This document shows positions 34,254-45,720 of a DNA stretch of 64,000 bases, piece after piece. This DNA comes from Ryuthela nishihirai. Lineage: Eukaryota; Arthropoda; Arachnida; Araneae; Heptathelidae. The DNA is taken from contig JAWZYU010000011.1 of assembly GCA_038380435.1 (NCBI GenBank), positions 79,667,501 to 79,731,500 on the forward strand, read 5' to 3'. The translations under genes and the position numbers were made by a program. The number at the start of each line of letters is the position of its first letter. The stretch's first letter is position 1. The notes under the pieces are model-generated. The model had not been told where the DNA came from and made no database searches. It was given only the letters and a program-made list of their open reading frames with translations.

Positions 34254-35453
34254 CCAGACAAAAAATTAGTCACCCCTGACTGAATGTCACCTAATAGCGT
34301 GTAACGCCTCCGTGCGACTGAAGAACAGCCGAAATCCTGTCTAGTATGGATGCCACCAGTATGTGGATGTAGTACACATCAATATTCATCCACTGTTCCT
34401 GGGACGGTGCTTCACCCATTTCCCCAAATATTCCCACATGTTTTCTATGGGATTCAAATCCAGGGATTTGGCGGGCCAGTCGGGATGTTCGAAAGCTTCA
34501 GAATGCTCGTTGTGCCAATCCAATACACTTTGAGCCCTGTGCATGCAACAATTGTCTTGGAAGAATGGGGTATCCTTCTGGTGTTCACTGTGGAGATGCT
34601 GCATAAAAGGCAACATGTTGTCCACTAGCTCCATATATGTCTTCTGGTTCAAGTGTGATGTCACCACAACCAAAGGACCCATTTTCACGTACGTGAAACA
34701 CCCCCAGAACATCACAGAACCTTGTACACAGTCCACATGGAAGGCTTCATGCAGCTTATGATGTACCTGTCACCTCGCGTCATTCGAGTACAAGCAAAAA
34801 CATGACATCCGACCAGATTGCATGATTCCAAGAGTCAGTCCAGTCTTTGTGGTGCCACACCCACTGTAGCCGTGAAGCCTTGTGCAGAGCTGTTAACATG
34901 GGTCTCTTCCACATTACTCTGCTCCATATATCCGTGGCATGCAGATCCCTTTGGAGTGTTCGTTCGAAAACAACTTGTAGGCCTGCATTATCTGACTGGA
35001 GCAATTCCTGCCTCGTTACAAAGTGGTTTGCCCTAAAAGTGCGTGACACACTGCGGCGGCCCCTATTGGTGAGCAGTCTTTCTACCACAGATCTTGAGAC
35101 TATGAGCGGTGGACTGCGATGTACACCACTGCTGGAAGACCCTTTGAACAGTACGTTTCGACACACCTGCAAAGTCAACAACCTCTTGTACACCATGCCC
35201 TTTGGTTCAGCAAAATGCAATAGCAGCTTTTTGCCACTCATTCACATCTTTGGCACGACCCATGTTTCACGGAGCGACTAACAACACATGGTACACAACC
35301 ACTTCTTGTCACTGTATGAAACCTGTAGCACACGGCACATTTATGTGTAGGATGCTGTTGAATGTGTATTTATGTGTATGACGCATTTATGTGACGTTCG
35401 TGTTGAACAGACGTAACCCTCTTATGGTGGGAGATGACTATTTTTTTGTCCGG
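34254..35453 (-). mobile_element. Tc1-like DNA transposon
   Basis: Inverted ends CCAGACAAAAAATTAGTCA (from 34,254) and TGACTATTTTTTTGTCCGG (to 35,453). Minus-strand transposase pieces: 34,780-35,241 (HTH and start of the catalytic domain, WKRPMLTALHKASRLQW) and 34,386-34,736 (VMFWGCFTYVKMGPLVVV, then DWPAKSLDLNPIENMWEYLG, the last catalytic block). Frame breaks separate them. Another copy of the terminus lies at 35,462-35,503. Confidence 0.88.
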
Positions 35454-35679
35454 TCTATGGTTTTTTGTCTCTTACGGTGGGAGATGACTAATTTTTTGTC
35501 AATGCTTTAGAAACTGCTGCTGTTATTTCTAAAAATTCTCAATCATACCCAATAAACTGTCCCATCAAATTTTCGAATCTAATCATTATAAAGAAAAATA
35601 AATTTAAGACTGTTCCTGGGAAATTTTCTAATTCCTGGGAATTAAAAAACCAATGAAACCTGTGGGATTCTGGGAAAAA

Positions 35680-36283
35680 ATCCCTACCCTCATGTTCGAG
35701 AGTGAGAATATTTCCTCCTACATATAATGGGTAGCCGTTATCTTTTAGGTATGGTAAATTTTTAGTCAAGCTACAGTTTTGCCATGCGAAACAAGTTCAC
35801 AAACCTGGCCCCTCAAACTACCTGCCCTATTAGGGCTCAGACAAGGCTGGGGTATTCAAGGGCCCTGATAACAAAGAGGAGGTTGACTCAGTTCCTTATT
35901 TCGAAGTATCACAGATCAAGAAGTCGTATCGGGGCTTTCAAATAGAATTTGAAGGATGGAGCAGCTGGTTTGTTGGAAGATCGATCTGTTTGCTATACCT
36001 CTAACCAACCCACAGACTAAATGAGCTACTTACGTGGCTAACCAACACCTTGCTTCATTAGAAGGAAACACTCCGCTGGAATTTAATGTTGTGGGCAGAG
36101 TTGAATATATAAATTTATCCAGAGGCCACTTAAGAATCAAGGGAGGAATAACATGCAGCAAGAAGAGCGATAAAGGATGCAGGAGCCATTGGTCCATCGA
36201 ACAATTTTTTAAACAGCTTATTTAGTCGAGTGAATGAACAATTAGAGAGTGGAAGCCATAGTCTTTTTCCTTACAGACCTGAT
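35680..36283 (+). pseudogene. Decayed Polinton fragment: penton end, pX-like gene and capsid start
   Basis: Despite many breaks, this follows the gene order of the Polinton at 57,550-58,400. 35,690-35,790 matches the last ~100 bases of the penton gene at the nucleotide level (TTCGAGAGTG, then TTTTTAGTCAAGC). 35,840-35,890 matches the start of the pX-like gene. 36,034-36,283 matches the major capsid N-terminus: LASLEGNTPLEFNVVG here versus VASLEGNAPLEFIVKG there, then INLSRGHLRI versus IDLSRCHLRL. It ends where a degraded SINE sits. Confidence 0.8.
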
Positions 36284-36505
36284 AGGGCTCTCCCACATAT
36301 CCCATCTGATGGATGGTGGTAGTTCGACGTCCAGCAGTGACCACTATTATACCAACAGTGACCACTGTCTGCAGGGTGGGAGTTTACCAGAGAAAACTCT
36401 CTATACTGGCCAGCTGGTACTCAAACCTGGGAACATGGTTTGGTAATCAACCCTGGGATTATGAGCCTGGTTCACTACTGACTGAGCTTCACCCACTCCA
36501 AATGG
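36283..36505 (-). repeat. Degraded SINE copy
   Basis: Short blocks match the SINE in minus orientation: CCCATCTGATGGATGG near 36,300, then CTCAAACCTGGGAAC near 36,420 and ACTGACTGAGC near 36,477. It lies inside the decayed Polinton fragment. Confidence 0.6.
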
Positions 36506-36889
36506 CTCTGTACAGATCAAGTAAGATGTAAGAACTGGTGAAGGCTCTCTGAGCCCTCTCACCAGTTCCAGTTGCTATACCTTCAACCAATCTACAGACT
36601 GAATGAGCTCTGGATAAATTTATATATTCGTCTCTGATCATTCAGTCTGTGTGTTGGTTGGAGGTATAGCTCCTTCAGGACTCTATGTGAGTGCAGGGTA
36701 CAATCTGGGCTACCGGAGCACTGATACTATACAGAGGAAAAATCTGTTTCATCCCATGATCGAAAAATAGGCATCTAAACTATAATCAGAATTTTGGGTT
36801 ATTCTCATGGGATGTTTAACAGGAAATATTCTGAACTTGCAGATATGTGGATAGAGACTTGACATCACAGTAGTTCATCATGCAATTCT

Positions 36890-38290
36890 TATTTTAATAG
36901 CAGAGAACAGTGTACGCTTTAATTTTGCCTCTGTATAAGTAACAGTGATCAGCTATTAGCTGAATCTCTTCCGTTTGTTGGTAAATGCCTATGGCTAGAG
37001 GGTTAATTTTCACCAAACGATCAAAATCGTGTTCCCAATATACTTTTAATCTATAGTCTGCAAGAGACAACCACTCCCTATCGAACGTTTTTATATGTTT
37101 CACCTACGTGTCTGGCTGTAAAAAGGCGTAAATGTTTCGAATCGTGACGGAAACACATGAATGTGTCGCATATACGTTGAACTCAAAATATTGTGTTTGC
37201 CTACAAATCCCGTCCAAAAAATACGGCCCAATTTTTCCACAACACTTGGAAAGGGGGCAGTCTGACTCGTGTTATTCTCGGTCTACTCTTTATAGGATAA
37301 ACATGCAGGAGCTTTTCTACTCTATCTGATGCAGAATATCCCCAGATGAGTAAACCTCAGGTATAAAAATTTCTCTGTACACCTGCAAAGAAGTAAGAGG
37401 CAAGGGGTCCACTTGTGTCATACACATAAATTCGTTGCAGATATTCTCACAACGAATGTAAAACAGCAATTATCTTGACAGTAAGCAGCCATTTCAGTTT
37501 TAAAGTCCTAGGGGGTCCTTCACTGATGCAATTCTTCAGCTTCACTTGGGGCCATATGCTCAAGGACAAGAAAATGAACATCGGGAATGGTCCTGAGTAG
37601 TCGAGATTTTTCTTCTTGCAAAATGCATGGGAAAGAAGCCTTTCTTAACATCCGTAATTCCGAATGTTTTAGGAAAAGCCCTTAAAGGGCCATAATAAAA
37701 GGAAGAGGATCTATAAACCTTATTTTAAGCCCAGGTAAATTTAAACTAAATTTTTTTCCCCGTTAACAATCGGCTTGGGTTTGAAATATTTTTGATATAA
37801 ATAATTCAAAACAGGGAAAAAATCGAAACTTCTATCATTTTATGCAAGCAGGGTTACATCGCTAAATTTTTGCAACCAATAGGAGGAATACCTTCATAAA
37901 GGAAGGAACAGATTCGAAATCTTCATATTTTTTCAGACCCCTTCGTAGGTGACAACTCATAGTATTGGGATCAATACCCTTTCGTTATTTTCTAGTGTCT
38001 CTAAATGAAAATATAATCTACAGACTGTGTTCACATTCTTTGGTGTGTTTCTCAAAATAAGGTTCATCTGGAGGGCACTCGTAGTATTTGGGGTGTCAAA
38101 AAACAGTCCTACAGTCTGTACACCTGTGCCTTTTATTGGAAGTCCCGTTTAGGAAGTGTGTGACGAGGAACTACTGTTCACGAAAATAATTATTGCAAGA
38201 GTCACAATAAAATGGCGGACCCTGTCGTGCTGGACTATGACATAAACGAAAAAGCAATCCACCCCTAGTAGAGGAGATCGATTGTCACTT
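36890..38290 (-). pseudogene. Decayed Polinton DNA polymerase B (N-terminal part)
   Basis: 36,894-37,103 reads VYWEHDFDRLVKINPLAIGIY, corresponding to IMWEHEFDELMRKNQSIALIY in the polymerase at 62,068-64,000. Further toward 38,270, broken frames show Cys/His-rich pieces (FFCDHCNNYF near 38,200; PPDEPYFEKHTKECEH near 38,050) like the zinc-binding N-terminal region of Polinton polymerases. The catalytic palm is missing. Opposite orientation to the capsid fragment, as in the better-preserved Polinton. Confidence 0.75.
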
Positions 38291-38425
38291 AATTAACATT
38301 TACAGAGGCGAAAACACAGATTCATGGGGTTGCTACACCCATTCGAGATATGCTTCAGACTTGCTGTGCAGAATGAAGTGTAGAAAGATGACAAACACTA
38401 ATGCATGAGAGCAGTGGATGGATAT

Positions 38426-39214
38426 TGTGATGGTCCACCCATTCACTTTTACTTTTCCTTAACCAGTTTTGTTCTGTTTACGTCATATTTATCATTTTGG
38501 GGATTATTATTTCATTTGGACATTGCAATTCTTACTTCCGAGTCGTAGAAGGAGTTGCGCATGCGCAACTCCGACTTTTTATTGTCAGCCGCTAATGCGC
38601 AGGTGCAGGAAATGACCCCTCTTGCGTCATAGCTAGCACGATCGTCGATTATGCAAACGTTTTCCCGGCGTGCAACAGACGTGCCGGATTTGCGTGCCGC
38701 TTGTTATAACTAAGTGACGTTAGGTTACAGAGTCAGTATTAGTAGGAGTAGATGCAGGATTGGAACTGTTTAGTGTGTTGAATAAGGAGGAGTATTGTTA
38801 GAAGGACCTGAAATATGTTGAAGTAGTATGTTGAATCAGTATGTGCTGTGTAGATAGAAGGAGTTGTTAGTAGAGATTTAGGTAGATGTGAATTGTTAGT
38901 ACTCCAATTTTTGTATTCATCAATTGAATTGGTAAGTTTTTGAATATTTTGGAAATAGACTTTGTCTTAGAAATTTTGAATTTTTGCTATTTTTCTCTTG
39001 AGCAATGTTGATTGATTTTTGATTAGATTTAAACTTTAATTAAACTTGAGAATCCTTTTTGAATTCTTACAAGATAACGCCAAACGAACCCTATTTCAGC
39101 TTTATTTGGGAAGTTAATATTGCCTGGCGCCTGACAAGCTATCTGGAATTTTGAATAAATTTGGATCAGACAAAAGGCCCAACTTGAAAAGTTAAAAATC
39201 TCTGGAGAGTTACA
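38426..39214 (+). repeat. Solo LTR related to gypsy A
   Basis: It begins TGTGATGGTCCACCC and ends GAGAGTTACA. It shares with the gypsy A LTR the block TTAACCAGTTTTGTT, the NRF-1-like palindrome (38,551-38,572, here 22 bp), CCCTCTTGC followed by GTCATAGCTA, and the TATTGCCTGGCGCC segment near the end. No internal region or matching target duplication is visible, so it is a diverged solo LTR or a fragment. Confidence 0.8.
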
Positions 39215-39686
39215 ACGACACAGTTTATTTACATTCACACATATATTTACGTATGGGAATGTGCTCGATTCCGTGGGCCTTTGCTGCGCTGAAGATCTGA
39301 ATGATTTAGCTTCCTAGATGTTCTTTCGGACTTCCTCCAATCAGCTCAAATTTTATCTGAATGCTGCTTTGCCACTGCAAGCATTCATGCGATGAATAGG
39401 AAATCTGTACTTCACAGAAATATCTTTACCGACTTCAAAACTCGACTAGAATATATTCAGTCATTACCTAAACTACCTGGTCACACAGAACCGAATTCTC
39501 TTCTTAAGAGGTTTATTTTTTTTGAGAAAGAGCTGCGTTTTTTGATGCGTTTAACACAAGTCCTTCCTGTTTGCCAACCACCACTGAGTCTGCCCTTCAT
39601 TGTTTATGCACTTCTCTTCATCACTCTCAAGAGAACATGCTAGTGATGGCATGGTAATGAGAAGCACTTTTGCCGCTGTCAGAGGA
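39215..39686. other. No recognisable gene
   Basis: An 83-codon frame at 39,392-39,643 shows no family features. Nothing else is visible. Confidence 0.45.
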
Positions 39687-40051
39687 GTGGGGGTGGCTCA
39701 GTCGGTAGCGTGCCAAACTCGTAATCTGTAGTTCCCAGGGTTCGAGTCCCAGCTGGGTCAGCATTGAGATTTATCTCCCCAAATTTCCCCTCCCTGCCCA
39801 TGGTCAGTTGGGGACACCGATGTCCGTCGGATGGGACATTAAACCGTGGCCCCGTGTGTGGGAGAGCCATACCTTGTGCACGTTAAAGAACACGCTGGAT
39901 AGCCTTGACGGGAGGCTACCATCTGTCTCCCAACAGCTGTTCCAGTGGGTCCTCTCCCCCAACCTTCTCTGAGCCTTCGGGGTCCATGTGACCTGGCCAT
40001 TTAGCCCATGGTGTGCAAAAAACTGCTGCTTAGAGGTAAAATAACCCAACC
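39687..40051 (+). mobile_element. SINE copy, plus strand
   Basis: Full-length family member with A box TGGCTCAGTCGGTAGCG and B box GGTTCGAGTCCC. The tail ends GAGGTAAAATAACCCAACCC. It truncates the RT start of LTR element C on its left side. Confidence 0.88.
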
Positions 40052-40290
40052 CAATGGAATTGGGCATGCTCACTGCTGCAGGCTCAATCATTCCTGCTTT
40101 CAGAAATTCCTTAATTTGCATGTCCACCTGCGCCTTAGGGCTTCCAGGACTTGGTATCAATGTATTTTCCTAGGGACAAAATCAGGCTTCAATTTAATTT
40201 TATGTCGCTCCACTTGAGTTCTGCCTGGAATTCCTGAAAAGAAGTGTCTCCTGCTTAAAATATTATTTAACTGCTGCTACTGGTAATCAC
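40052..40290 (-). pseudogene. LTR element C: start of reverse transcriptase
   Basis: The minus strand, in broken frames, reads FFSGIPGRTQVERHKIKL and then QIKEFLKAGMIEPA near 40,090. This is the conserved lead-in to a gypsy-type RT (G-x-T-x-x-x-x-H-x-I-x-L and I-x-x-x-L-x-x-G-x-I-x-P). The rest of RT is cut off by the SINE at 39,687-40,051. It lies downstream of integrase, unlike ordinary gypsy elements. Confidence 0.65.
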
Positions 40291-40399
40291 TTAATCCGTG
40301 CAAGCAATGCAGCTCAATCCTATCGGTGGGGTTCGATTCACTTTCCCTATCTCTAAACATAGGAGCATAGCTTACTTCTCCAAAGTCAGAATCATCCTT

Positions 40400-40642
40400 G
40401 AAAATGACTCGTATAGCATTTATTCTTGCAACTTGTTGATATGTAAATGCCTTTTATTTCCGTCTTCCATCTCTACTATATAACTATGTGGAGAATTCTT
40501 TCATGTTACCGTTCCTGGCTCCATCCATTTCGAATAAATTTTATTATTATCATCAAGGGTCAAGAGCAACACTCTGTTTCCCACTTCAAACTGTCTGTGA
40601 GTAGATTTCTTATTATAATACTCAACATAGGACTGCTGGTGT
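40400..40642 (-). pseudogene. LTR element C: integrase C-terminal region
   Basis: Reads YNKKSTHRQFEVGNRVLLL and YIVEMEDGNKRHLHINKLQE, a typical integrase C-terminal SH3-like segment of gypsy elements. A SINE (40,643-41,006) separates it from the core. Confidence 0.7.
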
Positions 40643-41006
40643 GGGGCGGGGGTGGCTCAGTCAATAGCGCGTCACACTCGTAATCAGTAGTTCCCAGGTT
40701 CGAGTCCCAGCTGGGTCAGCGTTGAGATTTATCTCTGCAAAGTCACTGCCCACGGTCAGTAGGGAAAAGCTGCCGTCCATCGGATGGGACGTTAAGCCGT
40801 GGCCCTGTGTAGGGGAGAGACATACCCTGTGCACGTTCAAGAACACGCTGGATGGCCTTGACGGATGGCTACCATGTCTCCCAACAGCTGTTCCAGTGGG
40901 TTCCCTCCCCCAACCTTCTCTGAGCCTTCGGGGTCCATGTGATCTGGCCATTTAGCCCATGGTGTGCAAAAAAGTGCCTCTCAGAGGTAAAACGACCCAA
41001 CCCAAT
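40643..41006 (+). mobile_element. SINE copy inserted in integrase
   Basis: Flanked by a perfect 9-bp target duplication, TGCTGGTGT (40,634-40,642 and 41,007-41,015). All family blocks are present. Confidence 0.9.
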
Positions 41007-41015
41007 TGCTGGTGT

Positions 41016-42040
41016 TCTGCAGTAAGCCCTGCTGCAGCATCTGTCTTCTCCAGGCTTTTTTTCTAGTTCTGTAGAGATTTCACAGCCGGTTGCACTAAGC
41101 CTAATGGAATATATGCTTCTCCTCCAGATAGATTTTAATATAATGGGTCCCACTGGATTTCTTCCATAAAGTAGTTTAAGCAGAACTACTCCAGTTATGC
41201 AATTAGTGACTTCCCAGTAGGCCCAAAGTAAATATGGTATATGCAGGTCCCATTGCTTTGGCTCTTCCCTGATCAATGCGACATCATTTTCTTTAAAACC
41301 TGATTGCACCTTTCACAAGGTCCGGTCGCTTCAGGGTGCCCTGGAGTTGTCAATGTGGAGAGGATTTAATCACTTTTAAAAACTCTTGTGTCAGTTGAGA
41401 GGTAAAGTTCGAACCCATATCACTGGCTATTACTTTAAGTACACCTGTCCTCATGAATATATCCAATAATGCTTTACAGGTAGCCTTCGCAGTTATAGAT
41501 ATCAAACAAACGACCTCTGGCCATCTTGTGCACTGATCTACTAAATAGAATACGAATTTATGACCTCTCGCTGAAGCTGGATTAATAGGTCCAATTGCAT
41601 CTACGTTAACAACCTCAAAGGGGACCTGCGGCCTGGCCACAGGTGTGATAGGAACCCTATCCTTTGGTTTTACTGGAACCTTGTACTGACAGTTAACACA
41701 GGTATTGCAAACCTCTGTAACCAGACCAGAAAAAGGAAAACTTAAACCAGGCTAAAAAAAAGAATATTTCACATGCTACATATTTTTTTTTTATTCCCAG
41801 ATGGGATTCGAACACCTGCTCTAGTTCTAAGATATTTCTGCGTCTGGTCTGAAGAACCACCAATTACATCACCTTGTTGCCTGTAATCTTATCGACCCTG
41901 TGTAACAATTTGTCCTATATCACCTATTGGCCCTTCCTTCGCTTGGCCTGCTCCCACGCATCTATCAGAGTAGGGCAACTTTGCTGTTGTTGAACAAATT
42001 TGTCTCGGCCAGTTCTCCCTCCTATTGTTCCATGTAAGTA
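41016..42040 (-). pseudogene. LTR element C: integrase zinc domain and core
   Basis: Pieces of the zinc domain (VCNTCVNCQYKVPVKP near 41,690) precede the core at 41,350-41,640: FEVVNVDAIGPINPA (first Asp), YLVDQCTRWPEVV, VIASDMGSNFTSQL (second Asp; normally SDxGxxF). Then 41,090-41,309 reads LHIPYLLWAYWEVTNCITG, beyond the catalytic Glu region, which is broken. Function: insertion of the DNA copy. Frameshifts and stops abound. Confidence 0.82.
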
Positions 42041-42148
42041 TCCTGGATATCTTCTCTTATCCAATCTTGAGTTTCTTCTATTATTGACTCGCCTGTGCTG
42101 TGTTCAGCTTCTCGCTCAGTTCCTTCAGTGTCCACCTCATCCTTCTCG

Positions 42149-42710
42149 TCACCTCCTATCTGAGTGACAAGGACTGTCCACGCTCCAATAAAGGGCAACT
42201 TTGTTTCGTGAGGAGCGTTTCACTTTCGCCTGTTTCAGCCACTTCATCGTACATAAATGTTCCTCCTGCACTTGTCCAGGGTGTTCAATGCACATTAACT
42301 CTTCTTCATCTCTAGCAGACTTCTCCAGGGCATACAAACTATTCATAGTAATTAACATTTCCGCATTCAATTCATCCACCATCACACACAAAATTTCACT
42401 CTTTTCACCATATACTCCCACCTGACTTCCATCAGTAGCCCGTTTAAGAGAGGCAGTGATTAATAGAGCCTCCAATTGGCCAGTGTAAGCATTAACTAAT
42501 AAAATCTTTCCTTCCAACTTTTTATATTCCTCTGGGACCAAATAACCTTTTATGACAAAAACGTGCCCCCCCCCCCCCCACCGAATCCACAATAGTATTA
42601 AACATTTTATCTTCATACTGAATGCGAACAGAGGCTTGATATGGACCCCTCCATTTTCGTCTTTCTAAGTTGCAGCCTTCCAATCTTACTTCTGATTCTA
42701 ATGACATAAG
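42149..42710 (-). pseudogene. LTR element C: protease region
   Basis: 42,522-42,707 ends YEDKMFNTIVDSVGGGG, resembling the D-S/T-G active site of a retropepsin, disrupted by a C/G homopolymer (42,568-42,581) that also shifts the frame. The following piece (42,149-42,616; YLVPEEYKKLEGKILLVNAY) continues the polyprotein but resembles nothing I can name. Position between gag and integrase supports the call. Confidence 0.55.
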
Positions 42711-42749
42711 CTGGTACCCAACTTTTGCAATAATGACCCTGCTCCCTCT

Positions 42750-43950
42750 GTGGGCTCAGATGGTGAAGCTTACATTAAACTCTCTGGCCACTTTCGTGTT
42801 ATTGCTACACTCTTTACCGAAATGTGCCTTCTGGTTACAAATAAAGCATGTTCTGAAAGAAAAACTCTTATTCTGTTTTCTTTTAAAATCACTACTCTTG
42901 ATTTCTGGCAATTCGTTTTGCGTGTTCGAATTATGTCCTAAATTCCTTTGATTAAAATTTAATTTTGTAGCTGAATGGCCAAATCTGTTTTCTCTATTTT
43001 CCGTTTTAGTTTTTACATGAGAATTAATCTTGCACATTTGTGCCTGCAGAAAAGAATGTTGTTTTACCTCTGAGCGGCAATTTTTTGCACACCATGGGCT
43101 AAATGACCAGGTCACATGGACTCCGAAGGTTCGGAGAAGGTTGGGGGAGGGGACCCACTGGAACAGCTGTTGGGAGACAGATGGTAGCCTCCCGTCAAGG
43201 CCATCCAGCCTGTTCTTTAACGTGCACAGGGTATGGCTCTGCCACACATGAGACCACAGCTTAATGTCCCATCTGATGGATGGCGGCCTTTCCAAGCCCA
43301 TTGGTGTCGCCTACTGACTGTGGGCAGGGAATTTTGCGGAGATAAATCTCAACGTTGACCCAGCTGGGACTCGAACCTGGGAACTGCAGATTATGAGCCT
43401 GTCGTGCTACTGACCCCCCGCCCCCAATTTCGGCAGTCTCATGGCAATTCTTCCAAGACACATTCTCCTGTAACATAATATGATTTTTTCGCATCTGATG
43501 GTAATAGATCTTTAATTTTATTGACTAACATTAAATCTTTTAATTTCTGGAAATTATCTACTTCCCAATTCTTCAGATAATAATTTCAATGATTTTTCAT
43601 GCCAGAGGAAAATTGAGTCCAGGTTTCTATAGAGAACTTAAACATAGAATCGAATTTCCTTTTGTACTCCAATGGAGTCAACTTGGCTCTTTTTTAATGC
43701 GACAGATTTAATTTCCTCATAATCCTGAATTTCCTGTTCACTCAACATAGTAAAAATGTTTCGCACTCTCTCTCTCCTAGCAGTGGGTGTACTAACATTC
43801 CTTGCAAGTCGTCCATTATGTCGTACTGTTTAAACAGTTTCTCTATTGTCTCGAAATAAGCTGGTAATTCCCTCACTTTTTTCGGTAAAGAATAATTATT
43901 AGGGTTTAGAATCTTCTGAAGCATCTTTTAATTTTAGGTCTCCTGAATTC
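42750..43950 (-). pseudogene. LTR element C: gag with CCHC zinc knuckle
   Basis: Near 42,830-42,870 the frame reads CFICNQKAHFGKEC, a perfect C-x2-C-x4-H-x4-C zinc knuckle of nucleocapsid, preceded by the basic KRKQNK. Upstream, 43,742-43,924 (KKVRELPAYFETIEKLFKQYD) resembles a gag matrix/capsid stretch. A SINE (43,058-43,426) separates the two. Confidence 0.7.
43058..43426 (-). mobile_element. SINE copy inserted in gag
   Basis: Full-length minus-strand copy, tail at 43,058 and A-box end near 43,420 (partly degraded). Confidence 0.85.
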
Positions 43951-43984
43951 ACTGAACTTTGACTTCCTCAGCTGTTATTATTTG

Positions 43985-44165
43985 CCCTTTCTATACCTAA
44001 TCTTTCTTCTTTTATATCTAATAATCTAAGTTCTATTTCCCTATCTCATCTTCTTCATTCCCTATCTCTTTCTTCTTTCTGTCTTCTTTCTTCCCTATCT
44101 CTTTCTCCTTTCTGTCTTCTTTCTTCCCTATCTCTTTCCTCTTTCTTTCTTCGTCATTTCATCAT
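43985..44165. repeat. Pyrimidine-rich microsatellite
   Basis: Imperfect repeats of TCTTTCTTCTTTC and CCTATCTC, in the 5' gag region of element C. Confidence 0.8.
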
Positions 44166-44782
44166 CTCATATTCCATCTCTGAGTCATTTCAGATCTGAA
44201 TCACTGATTTTGACCGGGTTCAAACCACATCCGGTAGCACCCTGTTCTACCCCGAAAACCCTATCAATCCTACCACTTTTGCTAACTTCCCCAAATTCCT
44301 CAGCCTCAATGTGTTTGCTCAACGCTCCCGTTCCTGCTCAGTTCCACCCTTAGTTTTATCACCACTCCTAAGCAACATTGGTAACTCAAACCTCGCACAA
44401 AAATGAAAAATGACAGAACAACCACAGACCTTTCAGTCCCACGAAGTTCGGCTTGTGCTCCCTTGTCTGCTGGAACTGGAGTCTCCTTTTACAATGAGGA
44501 ACCTTTTCCACAGTAATGAACGGTACACTCAGTGGAAATCTTGACAGCGGTAGAACTCGTGGAAATTGCCCACTGTAGAACATCTACTGGATGTGGCTCA
44601 GTCCACTACACTGCTTGCAGCTTCTTCACTTTTACGGAATCACTGATATAGAATCACATAATCTTCTGAATTTGTTACACGTTTTTTTCTTTTAGCACAG
44701 CGGAAATTTTCTTACATTTTTTTTAGTACAATTGAAATTTTTTTCAGCATATCAACGGTAATGCTCTCTCAATTGCGCCAAA

Positions 44783-45720
44783 TGTCGTGCTGGGTTGGGT
44801 TGTTTTACTTCTGAGCGGCACGTTTTTGCACACCATGGGCTAAATGGCCAGGTCACAAGGACCCCGAAGGCTCAGAGAAGGTTGGGGGAGGGGACCCACT
44901 GGAACAGCTGTTGGGAGACAGATAGTAGCCTCCCGTCAAGGCCTTCCAGCGTGTTCTTTAACATGCCCAGGGTATGGCTCTTGTTATAGGGGGTTTTAAA
45001 CCGTGATTAATCATGTATTTCATTTCTTAATATTAATGATTTTCCCGCTCCTATTTGGTTTGGCCATGATCGTTAATTTAACCATATATCTCGTGATCCA
45101 CCTTAAAGCAATCAGTAGCCCAGCACCCTACTGGGAAACAAAGTCATCCTGCCACACAAAAGGAGTGACTAAAGGCAGGTAATGGTATTTTTCTTACAAT
45201 TTAAACTTATTTGCAACACTAAGTATCACCGATATTCTTACATTCTTAACCGATATTCTTACATTAAAACAACTTACAATTCCTCTGAAGACATTCAATT
45301 GATGAGCTGAGGTTATTGCAACTAACTATTTCTACTAACAAAGTAGGTGCTCACATCGAGAGTTAAGCTTAGAAGGAACGGTGACTTGCTCCTACGAGTC
45401 TCTTAAGCCAAGTGTCGAGAGACTTCTTACTACATCGTGCCAGTCCCGAACCAAGAAGTGAATTCCCTAAAAAGCAGCAAGGGTCTCTGCTCTCTCAGAC
45501 ACACAAAAAATAATCAAAAGTCATTCCGAGTCCGTGATTGGCTCTCTCAACTCTCCGCTAGGGGGGGGGGGGGGATATGGGGCCAGACGAAAAAAGAATA
45601 CTTCCAGAGTTCGCGTCCTTGGCCTGCAATCACGTGACTGCCCTTCACGAGACCATTATGCCATGAGCCAGTGGAAACCCTTTCAGAGTTGTCAATGAGA
45701 AGGGCAGACCTGGCGCCACA
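44783..45720 (-). repeat. Candidate 5' LTR of element C, split by a SINE
   Basis: On the minus strand it would start TGTGGCGCCAGG (45,720) and end GCACGACA (44,783), followed at once by a primer-binding-site-like TGGCGCAATTGAG. A truncated SINE (44,791-44,985) lies just inside the end. No second LTR copy is present, so the boundaries are inferred. Confidence 0.35.
44791..44985 (-). repeat. Truncated SINE copy
   Basis: Contains the 3' half of the family (tail through GTGTTCTTTAACATG); the tRNA-derived head is missing. Confidence 0.85.

Noticed and set aside
39392..39643. 83-codon frame between the solo LTR and a SINE
   Set aside because: Not recognisable and without context; probably chance.
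43985..44165. Possible CRISPR-like or regulatory repeat
   Set aside because: Plain pyrimidine microsatellite without regular spacers, in animal DNA.
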